64,000 nucleotides of DNA, taken from positions 62,001 through 126,000 of the forward strand of contig CAYHCF010000001.1 in NCBI GenBank assembly GCA_964355075.1. The letters run 5' to 3'. This DNA is from B1 sp964355075. Lineage in GTDB: Bacteria > Bacteroidota > Bacteroidia > UKL13-3. The notes below the pieces were generated by a model, which had not been told where the DNA came from, ran no database searches, and was given only the letters and a program-made list of their open reading frames with translations. This document shows, one piece after another, positions 1 through 8,504 of this stretch. Position numbers and translations under genes: made by a program. Within the stretch, counting starts at the first letter, position 1. Each line of letters opens with the position of its first letter.

Positions 1-648
1 CAATTAAATGCAAGCGGAGGGTATACCTACCTTTGGAATCCTATCACTGGATTAAGTGACCCAACTATTCCAAACCCCTGGGCAACACCAAATGATTCAA
101 CTATTTATACTGTGACCGTTGGCGGTGGATTTTGTGCATCAAAAACCGATGCAGTCAAAGTAAATGTAACCCCAAATCCTGCTCCACCCATCATCACTTT
201 AACCTTTGCCATATTACTTTCATCAAGTTATCCTTTAGGAAATCAATGGTATATGGGTGGTAGTATACTTAGCAAGGAAATATACCAAACACTCACGCTC
301 ACTCAACCTGGAATATATTCTGTGAAATATACTGATTACAATAAATGTTCGACCATGTCTGAACCTTTTAGAATTTTTAAGGTTGGAATGGACGAATCAT
401 CTGATCTGGATAATTATTTCAAGTTATACCCTAACCCCTCAACCAATGGATTCTTTACCTTAAATTCAATGAAACCGGAGCAGGAAATACAATTGGAAAT
501 CTATAACCAATTGGGGAAAAGGTGCTATTCAAAACAAATAAAAGAGTCTTCTACAGAAATCAATTTAACAGGTGAGACCAAAGGCATATATCTCTTATAT
601 ATTCATTCGGAGGGAAAAACTTTTTGTAAAAAGTTGATTATTCAATAA
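1..648 (+). CDS. T9SS cargo protein, C-terminal part (5' end outside window)
   Basis: The reading frame is open from base 1, so this is the tail of a gene that begins before the window. The first ~40 residues read like the repeat units of large Bacteroidota surface proteins (Y-x-W-x-P-x-x-G-L-S, then P-x-A-T-P-x-x-S-T-I-Y-T-V-T-V). The last ~75 residues form a type A T9SS sorting domain: it opens with LYPNPSTNGFF, continues with alternating hydrophobic strands (QLEIYNQLGKR, GIYLLYI) and ends in KKLIIQ. In the family this domain directs passage through the T9SS outer-membrane translocon and is then cleaved. The substrate or adhesive role of the missing N-terminal part cannot be judged. Confidence 0.85.
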   Translation, partial: QLNASGGYTYLWNPITGLSDPTIPNPWATPNDSTIYTVTVGGGFCASKTDAVKVNVTPNPAPPIITLTFAILLSSSYPLGNQWYMGGSILSKEIYQTLTLTQPGIYSVKYTDYNKCSTMSEPFRIFKVGMDESSDLDNYFKLYPNPSTNGFFTLNSMKPEQEIQLEIYNQLGKRCYSKQIKESSTEINLTGETKGIYLLYIHSEGKTFCKKLIIQ

Positions 649-780
649 AAAAAATTTATTGCCTTAATTCCATTTAACAAATCACTTTGCAACTTTGTCA
701 ATTCAGTTTCCCTATTGGTAAATGATTGAATGCTCAATGTGAGGCCATATATAAAAGGAAAGTCTTTCATAGGATATAAC

Positions 781-822
781 TTAGTATTATACCAATTAGT
801 ATTATACCATTTGGTATAATAC
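781..822. repeat. Tandem 15-bp repeat overlapping a perfect 11-bp inverted repeat
   Basis: TTAGTATTATACCAA at 781-795 is repeated at 796-810 with one change. The second copy supplies the left arm of a perfect palindrome: GTATTATACCA at 799-809, loop TT, and TGGTATAATAC at 812-822. It lies between the T9SS gene end (648) and prfB (911). The arrangement of two direct half-sites plus one inverted half-site resembles an operator. It could also act as a weak hairpin terminator, but there is no T-run. Confidence 0.6.
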
Positions 823-910
823 ACACAGGTTTAAAAATACATGAATTTAAGAAATTTAATTTTAATAACCTGCTTTTTTCAAGCTGAGAAAACCCTATAT
901 TCGCGGCAAT

Positions 911-1997
911 ATGACGAGTGAACAACTAAAAGAATTGAAGTATAGGGCAGATGCCCTGAGGAGGTATCTTTGACATCGACGTAAAGTTGATGCGCATTAA
1001 AGATGAAGAAGACAAAAGTTTAGCTCCCGGTTTCTGGGATAATCCTAAAGCTGCCGAAAAAGTACTGAAAGAAATCCGGCTCAAAAAAATCTGGACGCAG
1101 GGCTATGAACTCATTTTTAATACCCTTGAGGATTTATCGGTACTTTACGAATTTTTTCAGGCAGGTGAAGCCACAGAAGAAGAGCTTGAAATTTCATACA
1201 AACATGCTTTGAAAGTAGTTGAAGAACTCGAGTTTAAAAATATGCTGAGCCATGAAGAGGATCAGCTGAACTGTGTTCTCAATATCAATTCGGGTGCAGG
1301 TGGAACCGAGAGCCAGGACTGGGCAGAAATGTTGATGCGCATGTACCTGATGTATGCCGAAAAACATGGCATGAAAACTACCCTGGTTGATGAAACTCCG
1401 GGTGATGGCGCTGGGATAAAATCCTGTTCCATTGAGATTGATGGCGACTTTGCCTATGGATTTTTAAAAGGAGAAAATGGCGTGCATCGTCTGGTAAGAA
1501 TTTCGCCATTTGATAGCAACGCAAGAAGGCATACTTCTTTTGCTTCGGTTTATTGTTATCCGCTTGTGGATGATAGTATTGATATTGAAATAAAGGATGC
1601 AGATATTGAATTTCATACCTCCCGTTCGGGCGGTGCAGGAGGCCAAAATGTAAACAAGGTTGAAACCAAAGTTCAGCTAACGCATAAACCTTCAGGCATT
1701 GTGATCGTTTGTCAGGTGGATCGTTCCCAAAGTGGCAATAAAGACAGAGCCCTTCAAATGTTACGGTCGCAATTATACGAATTGGAACTGCGCAAACGCA
1801 ATGAAGCCAAAAGCCTGATTGAAGCCGGAAAAAAAAGAATTGAATGGGGAAGCCAGATTCGGAATTATGTTTTTCAGCCTTATAAATTAATAAAAGATTT
1901 GCGAACCGGTGTAGAAACTTCCGATGTACAGAAAATAATGGATGGCGAATTGGATGAGTTTATCAAAGCTTACCTCATGGAAAATTCGCAGCATTAA
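911..1997 (+). CDS. prfB: Peptide chain release factor 2 (programmed +1 frameshift)
   Basis: RF2 reads UGA and UAA stop codons in the ribosomal A site and triggers peptide release. Translation starts at ATG 911 and runs 20 codons to an in-frame TGA at 971-973. A +1 shift at CTT-T-GAC then continues in the frame that ends at 1997, giving about 361 residues, the normal RF2 length. The shift site is canonical: internal Shine-Dalgarno AGGAGG at 959-964, spacer TAT, slippery CTT, then TGAC. The stop-recognition tripeptide SPF is near residue 198 and the catalytic GGQ near residue 243 (1638-1646). If the shift is ignored, the gene appears to start at a TTG at 987 without its N-terminus. Confidence 0.96.
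959..974 (+). promoter_or_regulatory. prfB autoregulatory +1 frameshift site
   Basis: AGGAGG-TAT-CTT-TGA-C. When RF2 is scarce, the ribosome pauses at the TGA (971-973). The upstream SD-like AGGAGG at 3-nt spacing pushes it +1 on CTTT, so full-length RF2 is made. When RF2 is abundant it terminates its own synthesis after 20 codons. This is the best SD-like sequence I noticed in the window, although genes here rarely show one before their start codons. Confidence 0.95.
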
Positions 1998-2026
1998 TCG
2001 CTTCAATAAGAAATAAGGTCTATCGG

Positions 2027-2788
2027 TTATTTCCGGTGTATAATTCCGGGAACGGGTTGTGCGGTGGGCATAATAATCAATTCGTTGATATTAACATGTG
2101 CAGGACGGGAAATTGCGTAAAAGATGGCATCGGCAATATCTTCGGCCAATAAATTGTCAAACCCCTCATATATCTTTTTTGCCTTTTCTTCATCACCATG
2201 AAACCGTACAATGGAAAACTCCGTCTCAACCGCTCCCGGGTATATTCCCGTCACTCTTATCGGGTATTGCGAAAGTTCAACTCTCATCGCTTTATTTAAA
2301 GCATCTACGGCGAATTTTGTAGCGCAATACACATTTCCATTTGCGTAAACCTCTTTGCCTGCAATACTGCAAATGTTAACAATATGACCGGTTTTGCGTT
2401 CAACCATACCCGGAATAATAGCCCGTGAAATATATAATAACCCTTTTATATTGGTGTCAATCATTACATCCCAATCATCCATATTTCCATTTTCCAACGT
2501 TGAGAGGCCACTGGCCAAACCCGCATTATTGACCAAAACCGAAATGTTTCTATACGTTTCGGGAATAGCCCCGATGCCTTTCTCCACCGCGTTTCTATCC
2601 CTGATATCGAACACTGCCAGTGTAACAGAAATGTCAAAAGATTGCTCCAATTTTTCTTTTAATGATTGCAAGCGATCAGCCCTGCGGCCGTTTAATATCA
2701 GGCTATAGCCGTTTTGCGCCAGTTTATGCGCGGTGGCTTCGCCTATTCCGGCAGAAGCTCCAGTAATAAAAGCAATTTTATTTGTCAT
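2027..2788 (-). CDS. SDR family NAD(P)-dependent oxidoreductase
   Basis: A classical short-chain dehydrogenase of 253 residues. It has the Rossmann nucleotide-binding motif TGASAGIG near the N-terminus, NNAG in the central fold, the catalytic Ser in NICSIAG and the YxxxK pair in VYCATKFA. The overall pattern (P-G-A-V-E-T-E-F late in the protein) fits the YdfG / serine 3-dehydrogenase-like subgroup, whose substrates are 3-hydroxy acids or small carbonyls, but the substrate cannot be read from sequence. I chose the ATG at 2786-2788 (MTNKIAFITG), because an upstream start would add 17 unlikely residues and overlap the divergent STAS gene. It is convergent with prfB. Confidence 0.9.
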   Translation of the reverse strand: MTNKIAFITGASAGIGEATAHKLAQNGYSLILNGRRADRLQSLKEKLEQSFDISVTLAVFDIRDRNAVEKGIGAIPETYRNISVLVNNAGLASGLSTLENGNMDDWDVMIDTNIKGLLYISRAIIPGMVERKTGHIVNICSIAGKEVYANGNVYCATKFAVDALNKAMRVELSQYPIRVTGIYPGAVETEFSIVRFHGDEEKAKKIYEGFDNLLAEDIADAIFYAISRPAHVNINELIIMPTAQPVPGIIHRK

Positions 2789-2826
2789 TTTTGTATATTT
2801 TCGACAACCAAGTTTATGGAACAAAG

Positions 2827-3216
2827 ATGAATTTTTCACTCGAAAAAACCGAACATTTTACTTTATTAAGAACGCCTCTTACCGAATTGAACGCAACTCA
2901 GGTAGAAGAATTAACCGGAATTGTAAAGCATGAATTATTAAAAGAAGCTTGTCAATACCTGATCTTAAACTTTGAAACCGTGCAGGAATGTCATGCTGCG
3001 GCAGTAAGAGAATTAATAAATTTGGGTAAATTCTTAAATGAAAATCTCGGCATGTTGATCATTAGTTGCCCAAATGATCAGTTTAAACGATTGTTTGAAA
3101 AAGCGGAAATTATTTTTGTACCCAGCGATACGGAGGCAATTGATTATGTTTTCATGGATCAGCTTGAGAAACAATTTTTAAACAATAACGAAGAAGACGA
3201 AGAAAATGGCATTTGA
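2827..3216 (+). CDS. STAS-domain protein (anti-sigma-factor-antagonist-like)
   Basis: A 129-residue protein covering little more than one STAS fold. The central strand LILNFETVQECHAAAVRELI matches the position where SpoIIAA-type antagonists carry D-x-S near the phosphorylatable Ser. Here that loop reads VQECHAAA, so the usual Ser is not obvious. The end is very acidic (NNNEEDEENGI). The start is ATG 2827; a longer frame from 2782 would overlap the divergent SDR start. Its 3' end overlaps rnz by 11 bp, so the two are translationally coupled. The partner protein is not in the window. Confidence 0.75.
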   Translation: MNFSLEKTEHFTLLRTPLTELNATQVEELTGIVKHELLKEACQYLILNFETVQECHAAAVRELINLGKFLNENLGMLIISCPNDQFKRLFEKAEIIFVPSDTEAIDYVFMDQLEKQFLNNNEEDEENGI

Positions 3217-4120
3217 AGTAAGCATCATGGGTAATAGTTCTGCCTCCCCTACCCCAAGCAGGCATCCAAGCGGTCAGCATATCAGCATTTGTGACCACCA
3301 CATGCTGATGGATTGTGGCGAAGGCACCCAGATGCAACTTAGAAAGTACAAAATCAGGAAATCAAAAATTTCACATATCTTTATAACACATATTCATGGC
3401 GATCATATGCTCGGTTTACCTGGTTTATTACTTTCCCTGAACCTGATGAAGCATGAACATCCGATGCATATTTATGGCCCCAAAGAACTATTCGAAATAC
3501 TGGATGTTTACTTCAAACTTTCTTTTACAGTATTCAATTTCCCGATTCATTATCATCCACTCGATCCGGATAAATCAGAAACCATTTTTGAAAACCTGTA
3601 TTTTAAAGTAAAAACCTTCCCGCTTTACCATCGTATTCCAACCATTGGATTTTTATTTGAAGAATGCAGTATTCTTAAAAAACTGAATGCAGAAGCCTGC
3701 CATAAATTTAAAATCCCTTTTACCCATTACAATGATATTAAAATGGGCAAGGATTATATTACTCCCGAAGGAAATATAATTGACAATGAAAGGCTCACCT
3801 TCCCAGCTACCCGACCACTAAGTTATGCCTATTGTTCAGATACTATTTTTGACGAACGTGTGATAAAATCTATTGAGCATGCCGATTACCTGTACCACGA
3901 AGCAACCTTTTTACACGACAAATTAGAGAGGGCTGTTCAAACCATGCATACAACAGCCAAACAAGCCGGAATAGTTGCAAAAACAGCAAAAGTAAACAAA
4001 CTGATAATCGGTCATTTTTCATCACGCTACGATGATTTATTGCCCTTGCTGGAAGAAGCCAGAACTGAATTTGAAAACACCGAAATTGCCGAAGAAGGGA
4101 AAACCTTTATTATTGAATAG
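3206..4120 (+). CDS. rnz: Ribonuclease Z
   Basis: A zinc-dependent endonuclease of the metallo-beta-lactamase fold that removes the 3' trailer of tRNA precursors. It has 304 residues, the usual length of the short bacterial form. The metal-binding HxHxDH motif is present as THIHGDHMLGLPG at about residue 65. Further metal/histidine motifs occur in YCSDT (D), LYHEATF and IIGHFSSRY near the C-terminus. It overlaps the STAS gene by 11 bp. A TTGAAAGG/CCTTTCAA inverted repeat sits just past the stop (4124-4152), but without a T-run. Confidence 0.95.
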   Translation: MAFEVSIMGNSSASPTPSRHPSGQHISICDHHMLMDCGEGTQMQLRKYKIRKSKISHIFITHIHGDHMLGLPGLLLSLNLMKHEHPMHIYGPKELFEILDVYFKLSFTVFNFPIHYHPLDPDKSETIFENLYFKVKTFPLYHRIPTIGFLFEECSILKKLNAEACHKFKIPFTHYNDIKMGKDYITPEGNIIDNERLTFPATRPLSYAYCSDTIFDERVIKSIEHADYLYHEATFLHDKLERAVQTMHTTAKQAGIVAKTAKVNKLIIGHFSSRYDDLLPLLEEARTEFENTEIAEEGKTFIIE

Positions 4121-4242
4121 TACTTGAAAGGGGGTATTTGTAATCCTTTCAAAACCTGATTACTTTGTTAAAAATATTGTTTTTGGGAAATTAATTTTTT
4201 TAAAGGTAAAAAGAGGATGATTATTTAAGGAGTGACTCTTAT

Positions 4243-4785
4243 TTATTCAGTATAATTTTTATCACCTCGTACAGCCTTATAAATCTTCATGGCCGAGAGC
4301 AACAGGATAATCAATGAAATTAAACCGACTAATCCATAAAATAAGCTTACATTTTGTTTTACAACCACCAGCATCACAATGGCAACCAGGAAAACGGTTG
4401 GTACTTCGTTCCATAAACGCAATTGATTGGAGTTGTATTTAAATATACCCGATTTCTGTTGATTGTAAATTATCTGAAGTGAATACTGATAGATAAAAAG
4501 TAATACCACCAGACCCAGTTTGATTAAAAGCCATAAAGGATAATAGGAATATAAAATCAAAATCCAGATACCAAAAATTAATGTTAAAACTGCCGACGGC
4601 CAGGTAATGCCATAAAGCAGACGTTTAATCATCACCCCTAATTGATTCTGAAGGATAGTTTTTTCCGGTTCAGGTTTGTCATTGGCTTCCCGATTATAAA
4701 TAAACAACCTGACCTGGTAAAACATACCACTAAACCAGGTAACAACAAAAATGATATGTACAGCTTTGCAGTATAAAAAAATCAT
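4243..4785 (-). CDS. hemJ: Protoporphyrinogen IX oxidase HemJ
   Basis: A membrane protein of 180 residues with four predicted hydrophobic spans. The N-terminal segment carries the conserved HemJ His and Arg (AVHIIFVVTWFSGMFYQVRL), and a later LIKLGLVVLLFIYQ segment contains the conserved Lys. HemJ oxidises protoporphyrinogen IX to protoporphyrin IX at the inner membrane and substitutes for HemG or HemY, neither of which is in the cluster. It is the last gene of the heme operon and overlaps the hemH stop by one base. The operon context makes this assignment firmer than the sequence alone would. Confidence 0.88.
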   Translation of the reverse strand: MIFLYCKAVHIIFVVTWFSGMFYQVRLFIYNREANDKPEPEKTILQNQLGVMIKRLLYGITWPSAVLTLIFGIWILILYSYYPLWLLIKLGLVVLLFIYQYSLQIIYNQQKSGIFKYNSNQLRLWNEVPTVFLVAIVMLVVVKQNVSLFYGLVGLISLIILLLSAMKIYKAVRGDKNYTE

Positions 4786-5804
4786 TAATTTGTATTATTA
4801 ACCAGCACAGAAATTGTTTTTACCCATTCTGAATTTGTGTTTAGACAAGGTACCATTTCAAATGATTCTCCGCCCGATTCCATAAATAATTTTCTTCCTT
4901 CCATATTTATTTCTTCTAATGTTTCAAGGCAATCACTCACAAAGGCCGGACATACCACAACCAGCTTTTTAATTCCTTTAAGTGGAAAATCTTTAAAAAA
5001 CTCAATGGTATATGGTTTTAACCATTTGTTGTTGCCTAAGCGGGATTGAAATGAAAAACTATGTTTGTTAACAGGTAAATGTAAATATTCAGCAACCCGT
5101 TTCGTGGTTTCTTTTATCTGGTGCCGGTAGCAAAAATCATGCGCTTTTGAAGGTAATTCACAACAATTTTCACAATTCAGGCAATGCGATCCTGTTGGAT
5201 CCGACTTCTTTACGTGCCGCTCCGGAATTCCATGATAACTGAACAGGACGTGGTCATATTCACTTTTTAAATAAGGAATTATACTTGCTCCCAATGCGCT
5301 TATATAATCGGGATGATTGTAAAAAGGGGAAACTACCGAAAGGCGAAAGGAATAATTATTTCTTTGATACGCCATTCTCACATGGTCCAATGCGGTTTCA
5401 TAACTGCTCATCGCGAAATGAGGATAAAGCGGCAATACTACCAATTCCTCCAGGTGAGGATGCTCTTCCTTAATTTTGGATAAAACCACACCCGGTGCAG
5501 GATTTGCATAACGCATACACATGTATACAGGGATTCCCATATGTTCCCTCACGAGGCTGGTAAGTTCTTTGGTAATTTGTACAAGAGGAGAGCCCTTATC
5601 AGTCCAGATGGATTTATATTTAGCCGCACTTTTGGGAGATCTAAAAGGAACAATGATTCCTTTTACCAATAAATACCTGAATAAATAGGGAATATCAATC
5701 ACTTTTTCATCCATTAAAAACTCATCCAGATATGATTTCACATCCCGTACTTCACATGAATCGGGCGATCCTAAATTAACAAGGAGCAGGGCTTTTTTTA
5801 CCAT
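4785..5804 (-). CDS. hemH: Ferrochelatase
   Basis: Inserts Fe2+ into protoporphyrin IX, the last step to protoheme. It has about 339 residues. The N-terminal LLLVNLGSPDS and the active-site SYHGIPERHVKK signature are present. Cysteines in CLNCENCC follow directly, a pattern some ferrochelatases use near the metal site. CPAFVSDCLETLEEI near the end is the conserved C-terminal motif. I take ATG 5802-5804 (MVKKALLLVN); a TTG four codons upstream is possible. It lies 12 bp after hemN and overlaps hemJ by one base. Confidence 0.95.
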   Translation of the reverse strand: MVKKALLLVNLGSPDSCEVRDVKSYLDEFLMDEKVIDIPYLFRYLLVKGIIVPFRSPKSAAKYKSIWTDKGSPLVQITKELTSLVREHMGIPVYMCMRYANPAPGVVLSKIKEEHPHLEELVVLPLYPHFAMSSYETALDHVRMAYQRNNYSFRLSVVSPFYNHPDYISALGASIIPYLKSEYDHVLFSYHGIPERHVKKSDPTGSHCLNCENCCELPSKAHDFCYRHQIKETTKRVAEYLHLPVNKHSFSFQSRLGNNKWLKPYTIEFFKDFPLKGIKKLVVVCPAFVSDCLETLEEINMEGRKLFMESGGESFEMVPCLNTNSEWVKTISVLVNNTN

Positions 5805-5816
5805 AGTTGTTTTCAA

Positions 5817-7184
5817 TCAGATTGCTTTACTAAATACATTTGAGGTCAAACCGTTTCGCCATAGTTTTGCGTCCAGCACTGCACTGATATTACGGATAAA
5901 AATAGCCCCCTTTTCCGTCACAATAATTTGCCGTTCTTTTATTTCAACCAAACCGTCTTCTTCCAGAAATTTAAATTTACTGAAAGCCTCATTCACAAAT
6001 ATTTCATCCAATTCATTCACTTTGAGCATGGTTTTTCCAATACACATCAATTCCAGAATATGAGTACGTATCAAGAGGTCTTCTTTGTTTAGCACGTGTC
6101 CGTTTACGATAGGGAATTCACCCATATTAACTTTATCCTGGTATGCTTCAATATCTTTTTCATTTTGGGCGAAGGCTCCCCAGGCATCGCTAATACTGGA
6201 TGCTCCCAATGCAATAATCAACTTGTTCTGCGTGGTGGTATACCCCATAAAATTTCTATGCATTTGTCCGGCTGCCGCTGCCTTTAGCAATTTGTCCTCA
6301 GGCAAGGCAAAATGGTCCATCCCGATAGCTGCAAATCCATTTGCGGTTAAGAGTTCTCTACCCCGGTGATACATCGCCCATTTATCCTTTGCCTTCGGTA
6401 AATCTGCATCTGTGTATCGTCTTTGCACCTTACTTTTCCATGGCACATGGGCATAAGAGTAAAAAGCAATCCTGTCAGGCATCAATTGATTGATTAATTC
6501 TATCGTCAGCTCGACACTCTTAACAGTTTGTTTTGGAAGTCCATAAACCAAATCAATATTGACACTTTCAAAACCCGATTCTCTCGCCCAATCAACTACC
6601 TCTTTGGTTTTTTCGAATGTCTGAATGCGGTTAATTACAAATTGAACAGCGGGGTCAAAATCCTGTACACCCAGGCTAATGCGGTTAAATCCAACAGAAG
6701 CCAAAGCCACCAGGTGTTCACGCGAAGTAAAGTTTGGATGAACCTCCACGCTGAATTCATGATCCTCAGGAATGAGGCTATCCTTTGTAATTCCTTTGAT
6801 TAATTTTACCAGGTTATCCGGACTAAAAAAAGTTGGAGTCCCACCACCCAGATGAATTTCCCTGATGACAGGTTTGGTTGGGAAAAGATTTCGGTACAAA
6901 CTCCATTCCGATAATACAGATTGAATATAGGGAATTTCTACGTTGTGGTTAATAGTAATTCGTTTATTGCATGCACAAAATGTACACAGGTTTTCACAAA
7001 AAGGCAAGTGAACATAAATACTGATTTCTCCATTTTCATTCTTATATGTATCCATCAGAACATTTTTCCATGTTTCTGCTGGGAGTGTCCCTGAATCCCA
7101 GTAAGGAACCGTGGGATAGCTGGTGTACCGTGGGATTTGGACATCATATTTATGCAGCAAAGCAAGTAATTGTTCATTCATCAT
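5817..7184 (-). CDS. hemN: Oxygen-independent coproporphyrinogen III oxidase
   Basis: A radical SAM enzyme that decarboxylates coproporphyrinogen III to protoporphyrinogen IX without O2. It has 455 residues, the full HemN length rather than the shorter HemW. The N-terminal PRYTSYPT motif typical of true HemN is present. The iron-sulfur motif is CENLCTFCACNK (CxxxCxxC, with a fourth Cys two residues on), and GGGTPTF follows for SAM binding. It lies 8 bp downstream of hemL. No oxygen-dependent HemF is in the operon, which suggests that heme synthesis here does not require oxygen at this step. Confidence 0.95.
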   Translation of the reverse strand: MMNEQLLALLHKYDVQIPRYTSYPTVPYWDSGTLPAETWKNVLMDTYKNENGEISIYVHLPFCENLCTFCACNKRITINHNVEIPYIQSVLSEWSLYRNLFPTKPVIREIHLGGGTPTFFSPDNLVKLIKGITKDSLIPEDHEFSVEVHPNFTSREHLVALASVGFNRISLGVQDFDPAVQFVINRIQTFEKTKEVVDWARESGFESVNIDLVYGLPKQTVKSVELTIELINQLMPDRIAFYSYAHVPWKSKVQRRYTDADLPKAKDKWAMYHRGRELLTANGFAAIGMDHFALPEDKLLKAAAAGQMHRNFMGYTTTQNKLIIALGASSISDAWGAFAQNEKDIEAYQDKVNMGEFPIVNGHVLNKEDLLIRTHILELMCIGKTMLKVNELDEIFVNEAFSKFKFLEEDGLVEIKERQIIVTEKGAIFIRNISAVLDAKLWRNGLTSNVFSKAI

Positions 7185-7192
7185 TCTATCTG

Positions 7193-8482
7193 TTAATTAA
7201 AACTTTCAATAGCATCCAGCGTTTTGGTTATATCATTTTCTGAAAGTGCATCACTCAAAAACCAACTCTCGAATGCAGAAGGAGGAAGATAAATTCCGTG
7301 ATTCAGCATATGATGAAAGAAGCGGTTGAATAAGTTAATATCACATGCTGCTGCGGCTGCAAAATCCATCACTTTGTGTTCACCAAAATGCAAACTTATC
7401 ATGCTACCCATTTGATTGATGGTATGCGCTATTCCTTTTCGCTTCAAAACATCTTGTATTCCTGATTTTAATCGCTTCCCTTTTGATTCCAGACCGGAAT
7501 AAATAGCAGGATTATTTTTTAATATGGATAAAGTAGTAAAACCACAAGCCACCGCCAGAGGGTTTCCGCTAAGCGTACCTGCCTGATAAACATTTCCAAG
7601 AGGGGCTATGTGAGCCATAATTTCTTTTTTGCCTCCAAATGCTCCAACGGGCATACCCCCGCCAATTACTTTTCCATAGGTAACCAAATCAGCCTGCACA
7701 CCCAACAATTCCTGAGCACCACCGGGTGCTAACCGGAAACCGGTCATAACTTCATCAAATATCAGTAGCGCACCCTGAGCATCACAAAGTTTTCTCAAGC
7801 CTTCTAAAAAGCCAGGTTCAGGTAATACACATCCCATATTCCCTGCGACCGGCTCTATGATCACCGCGGCAATTTCCTGGGGATTTGTTTTAAATAACTC
7901 TTCTACTTCATCCAAATTATTATAGGCCGCAATAAGGGTATCCTGTGCCGCACCCTTGGTTATTCCGGGTACATGCTGGATATTGAAAGTGGCCAAACCA
8001 CTACCCGCTTTTACAAGGAATGCATCGGCATGACCATGATAGCAACCATCGAATTTTATAAACTTATTTCTACCTGTAAATCCCCTTGCCAATCGAAGCG
8101 CACTCATGCAGGCCTCTGTTCCGCTGTTTACCAAACGAATCAAATCGATATTAGGAGACATGGATCTAATTAATTCTGCCATGAGAATTTCTGCTTCGGT
8201 GGGTGCACCAAAAGAGATCGCTTCAGCCGCTTTTTTTACCAGAGAAGCTACTACCTCCGGATGGCAATGGCCTAATATCATCGGACCCCAGGAATTGATA
8301 TAATCTATATACTGATTTCCATCCGCATCAAAAAGATGTGCGCCACGTGCTGACCGCATAAATACAGGTTCTCCTCCAACGCTTTTAAATGCCCTTACCG
8401 GAGAATTCACTCCTCCCGGGATGGATTGCTGTGCTCTTTTAAAAAGTTCTTTGCTCTTTGTATTATAATTAGCTGCTTGCAT
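7193..8482 (-). CDS. hemL: Glutamate-1-semialdehyde 2,1-aminomutase
   Basis: A PLP enzyme converting glutamate-1-semialdehyde to 5-aminolevulinate, the second step of the C5 pathway. It has 429 residues. The N-terminal IPGGVNSPVRAFKSVGG is diagnostic for HemL among class III aminotransferases. The cofactor site shows GTEACMSALRLAR, FDEVMTGFR and the Schiff-base Lys in YGKVIGGGMPVGAFGG. It sits in mid-operon between hemB (22 bp upstream) and hemN (8 bp downstream). Confidence 0.96.
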   Translation of the reverse strand: MQAANYNTKSKELFKRAQQSIPGGVNSPVRAFKSVGGEPVFMRSARGAHLFDADGNQYIDYINSWGPMILGHCHPEVVASLVKKAAEAISFGAPTEAEILMAELIRSMSPNIDLIRLVNSGTEACMSALRLARGFTGRNKFIKFDGCYHGHADAFLVKAGSGLATFNIQHVPGITKGAAQDTLIAAYNNLDEVEELFKTNPQEIAAVIIEPVAGNMGCVLPEPGFLEGLRKLCDAQGALLIFDEVMTGFRLAPGGAQELLGVQADLVTYGKVIGGGMPVGAFGGKKEIMAHIAPLGNVYQAGTLSGNPLAVACGFTTLSILKNNPAIYSGLESKGKRLKSGIQDVLKRKGIAHTINQMGSMISLHFGEHKVMDFAAAAACDINLFNRFFHHMLNHGIYLPPSAFESWFLSDALSENDITKTLDAIESFN

Positions 8483-8504
8483 TCGATAAAATTATTTAGT
8501 TGAT

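Noticed and set aside
642..824. 60-codon minus-strand frame with repeated YNTNWYNTK
   Set aside because: It is a translation of the 781-822 repeats; the amino-acid pattern follows the DNA repeat, not a protein.
4124..4152. TTGAAAGG/CCTTTCAA hairpin after rnz as a terminator
   Set aside because: The loop is 13 bases, the stem is AT-heavy and no T-run follows.
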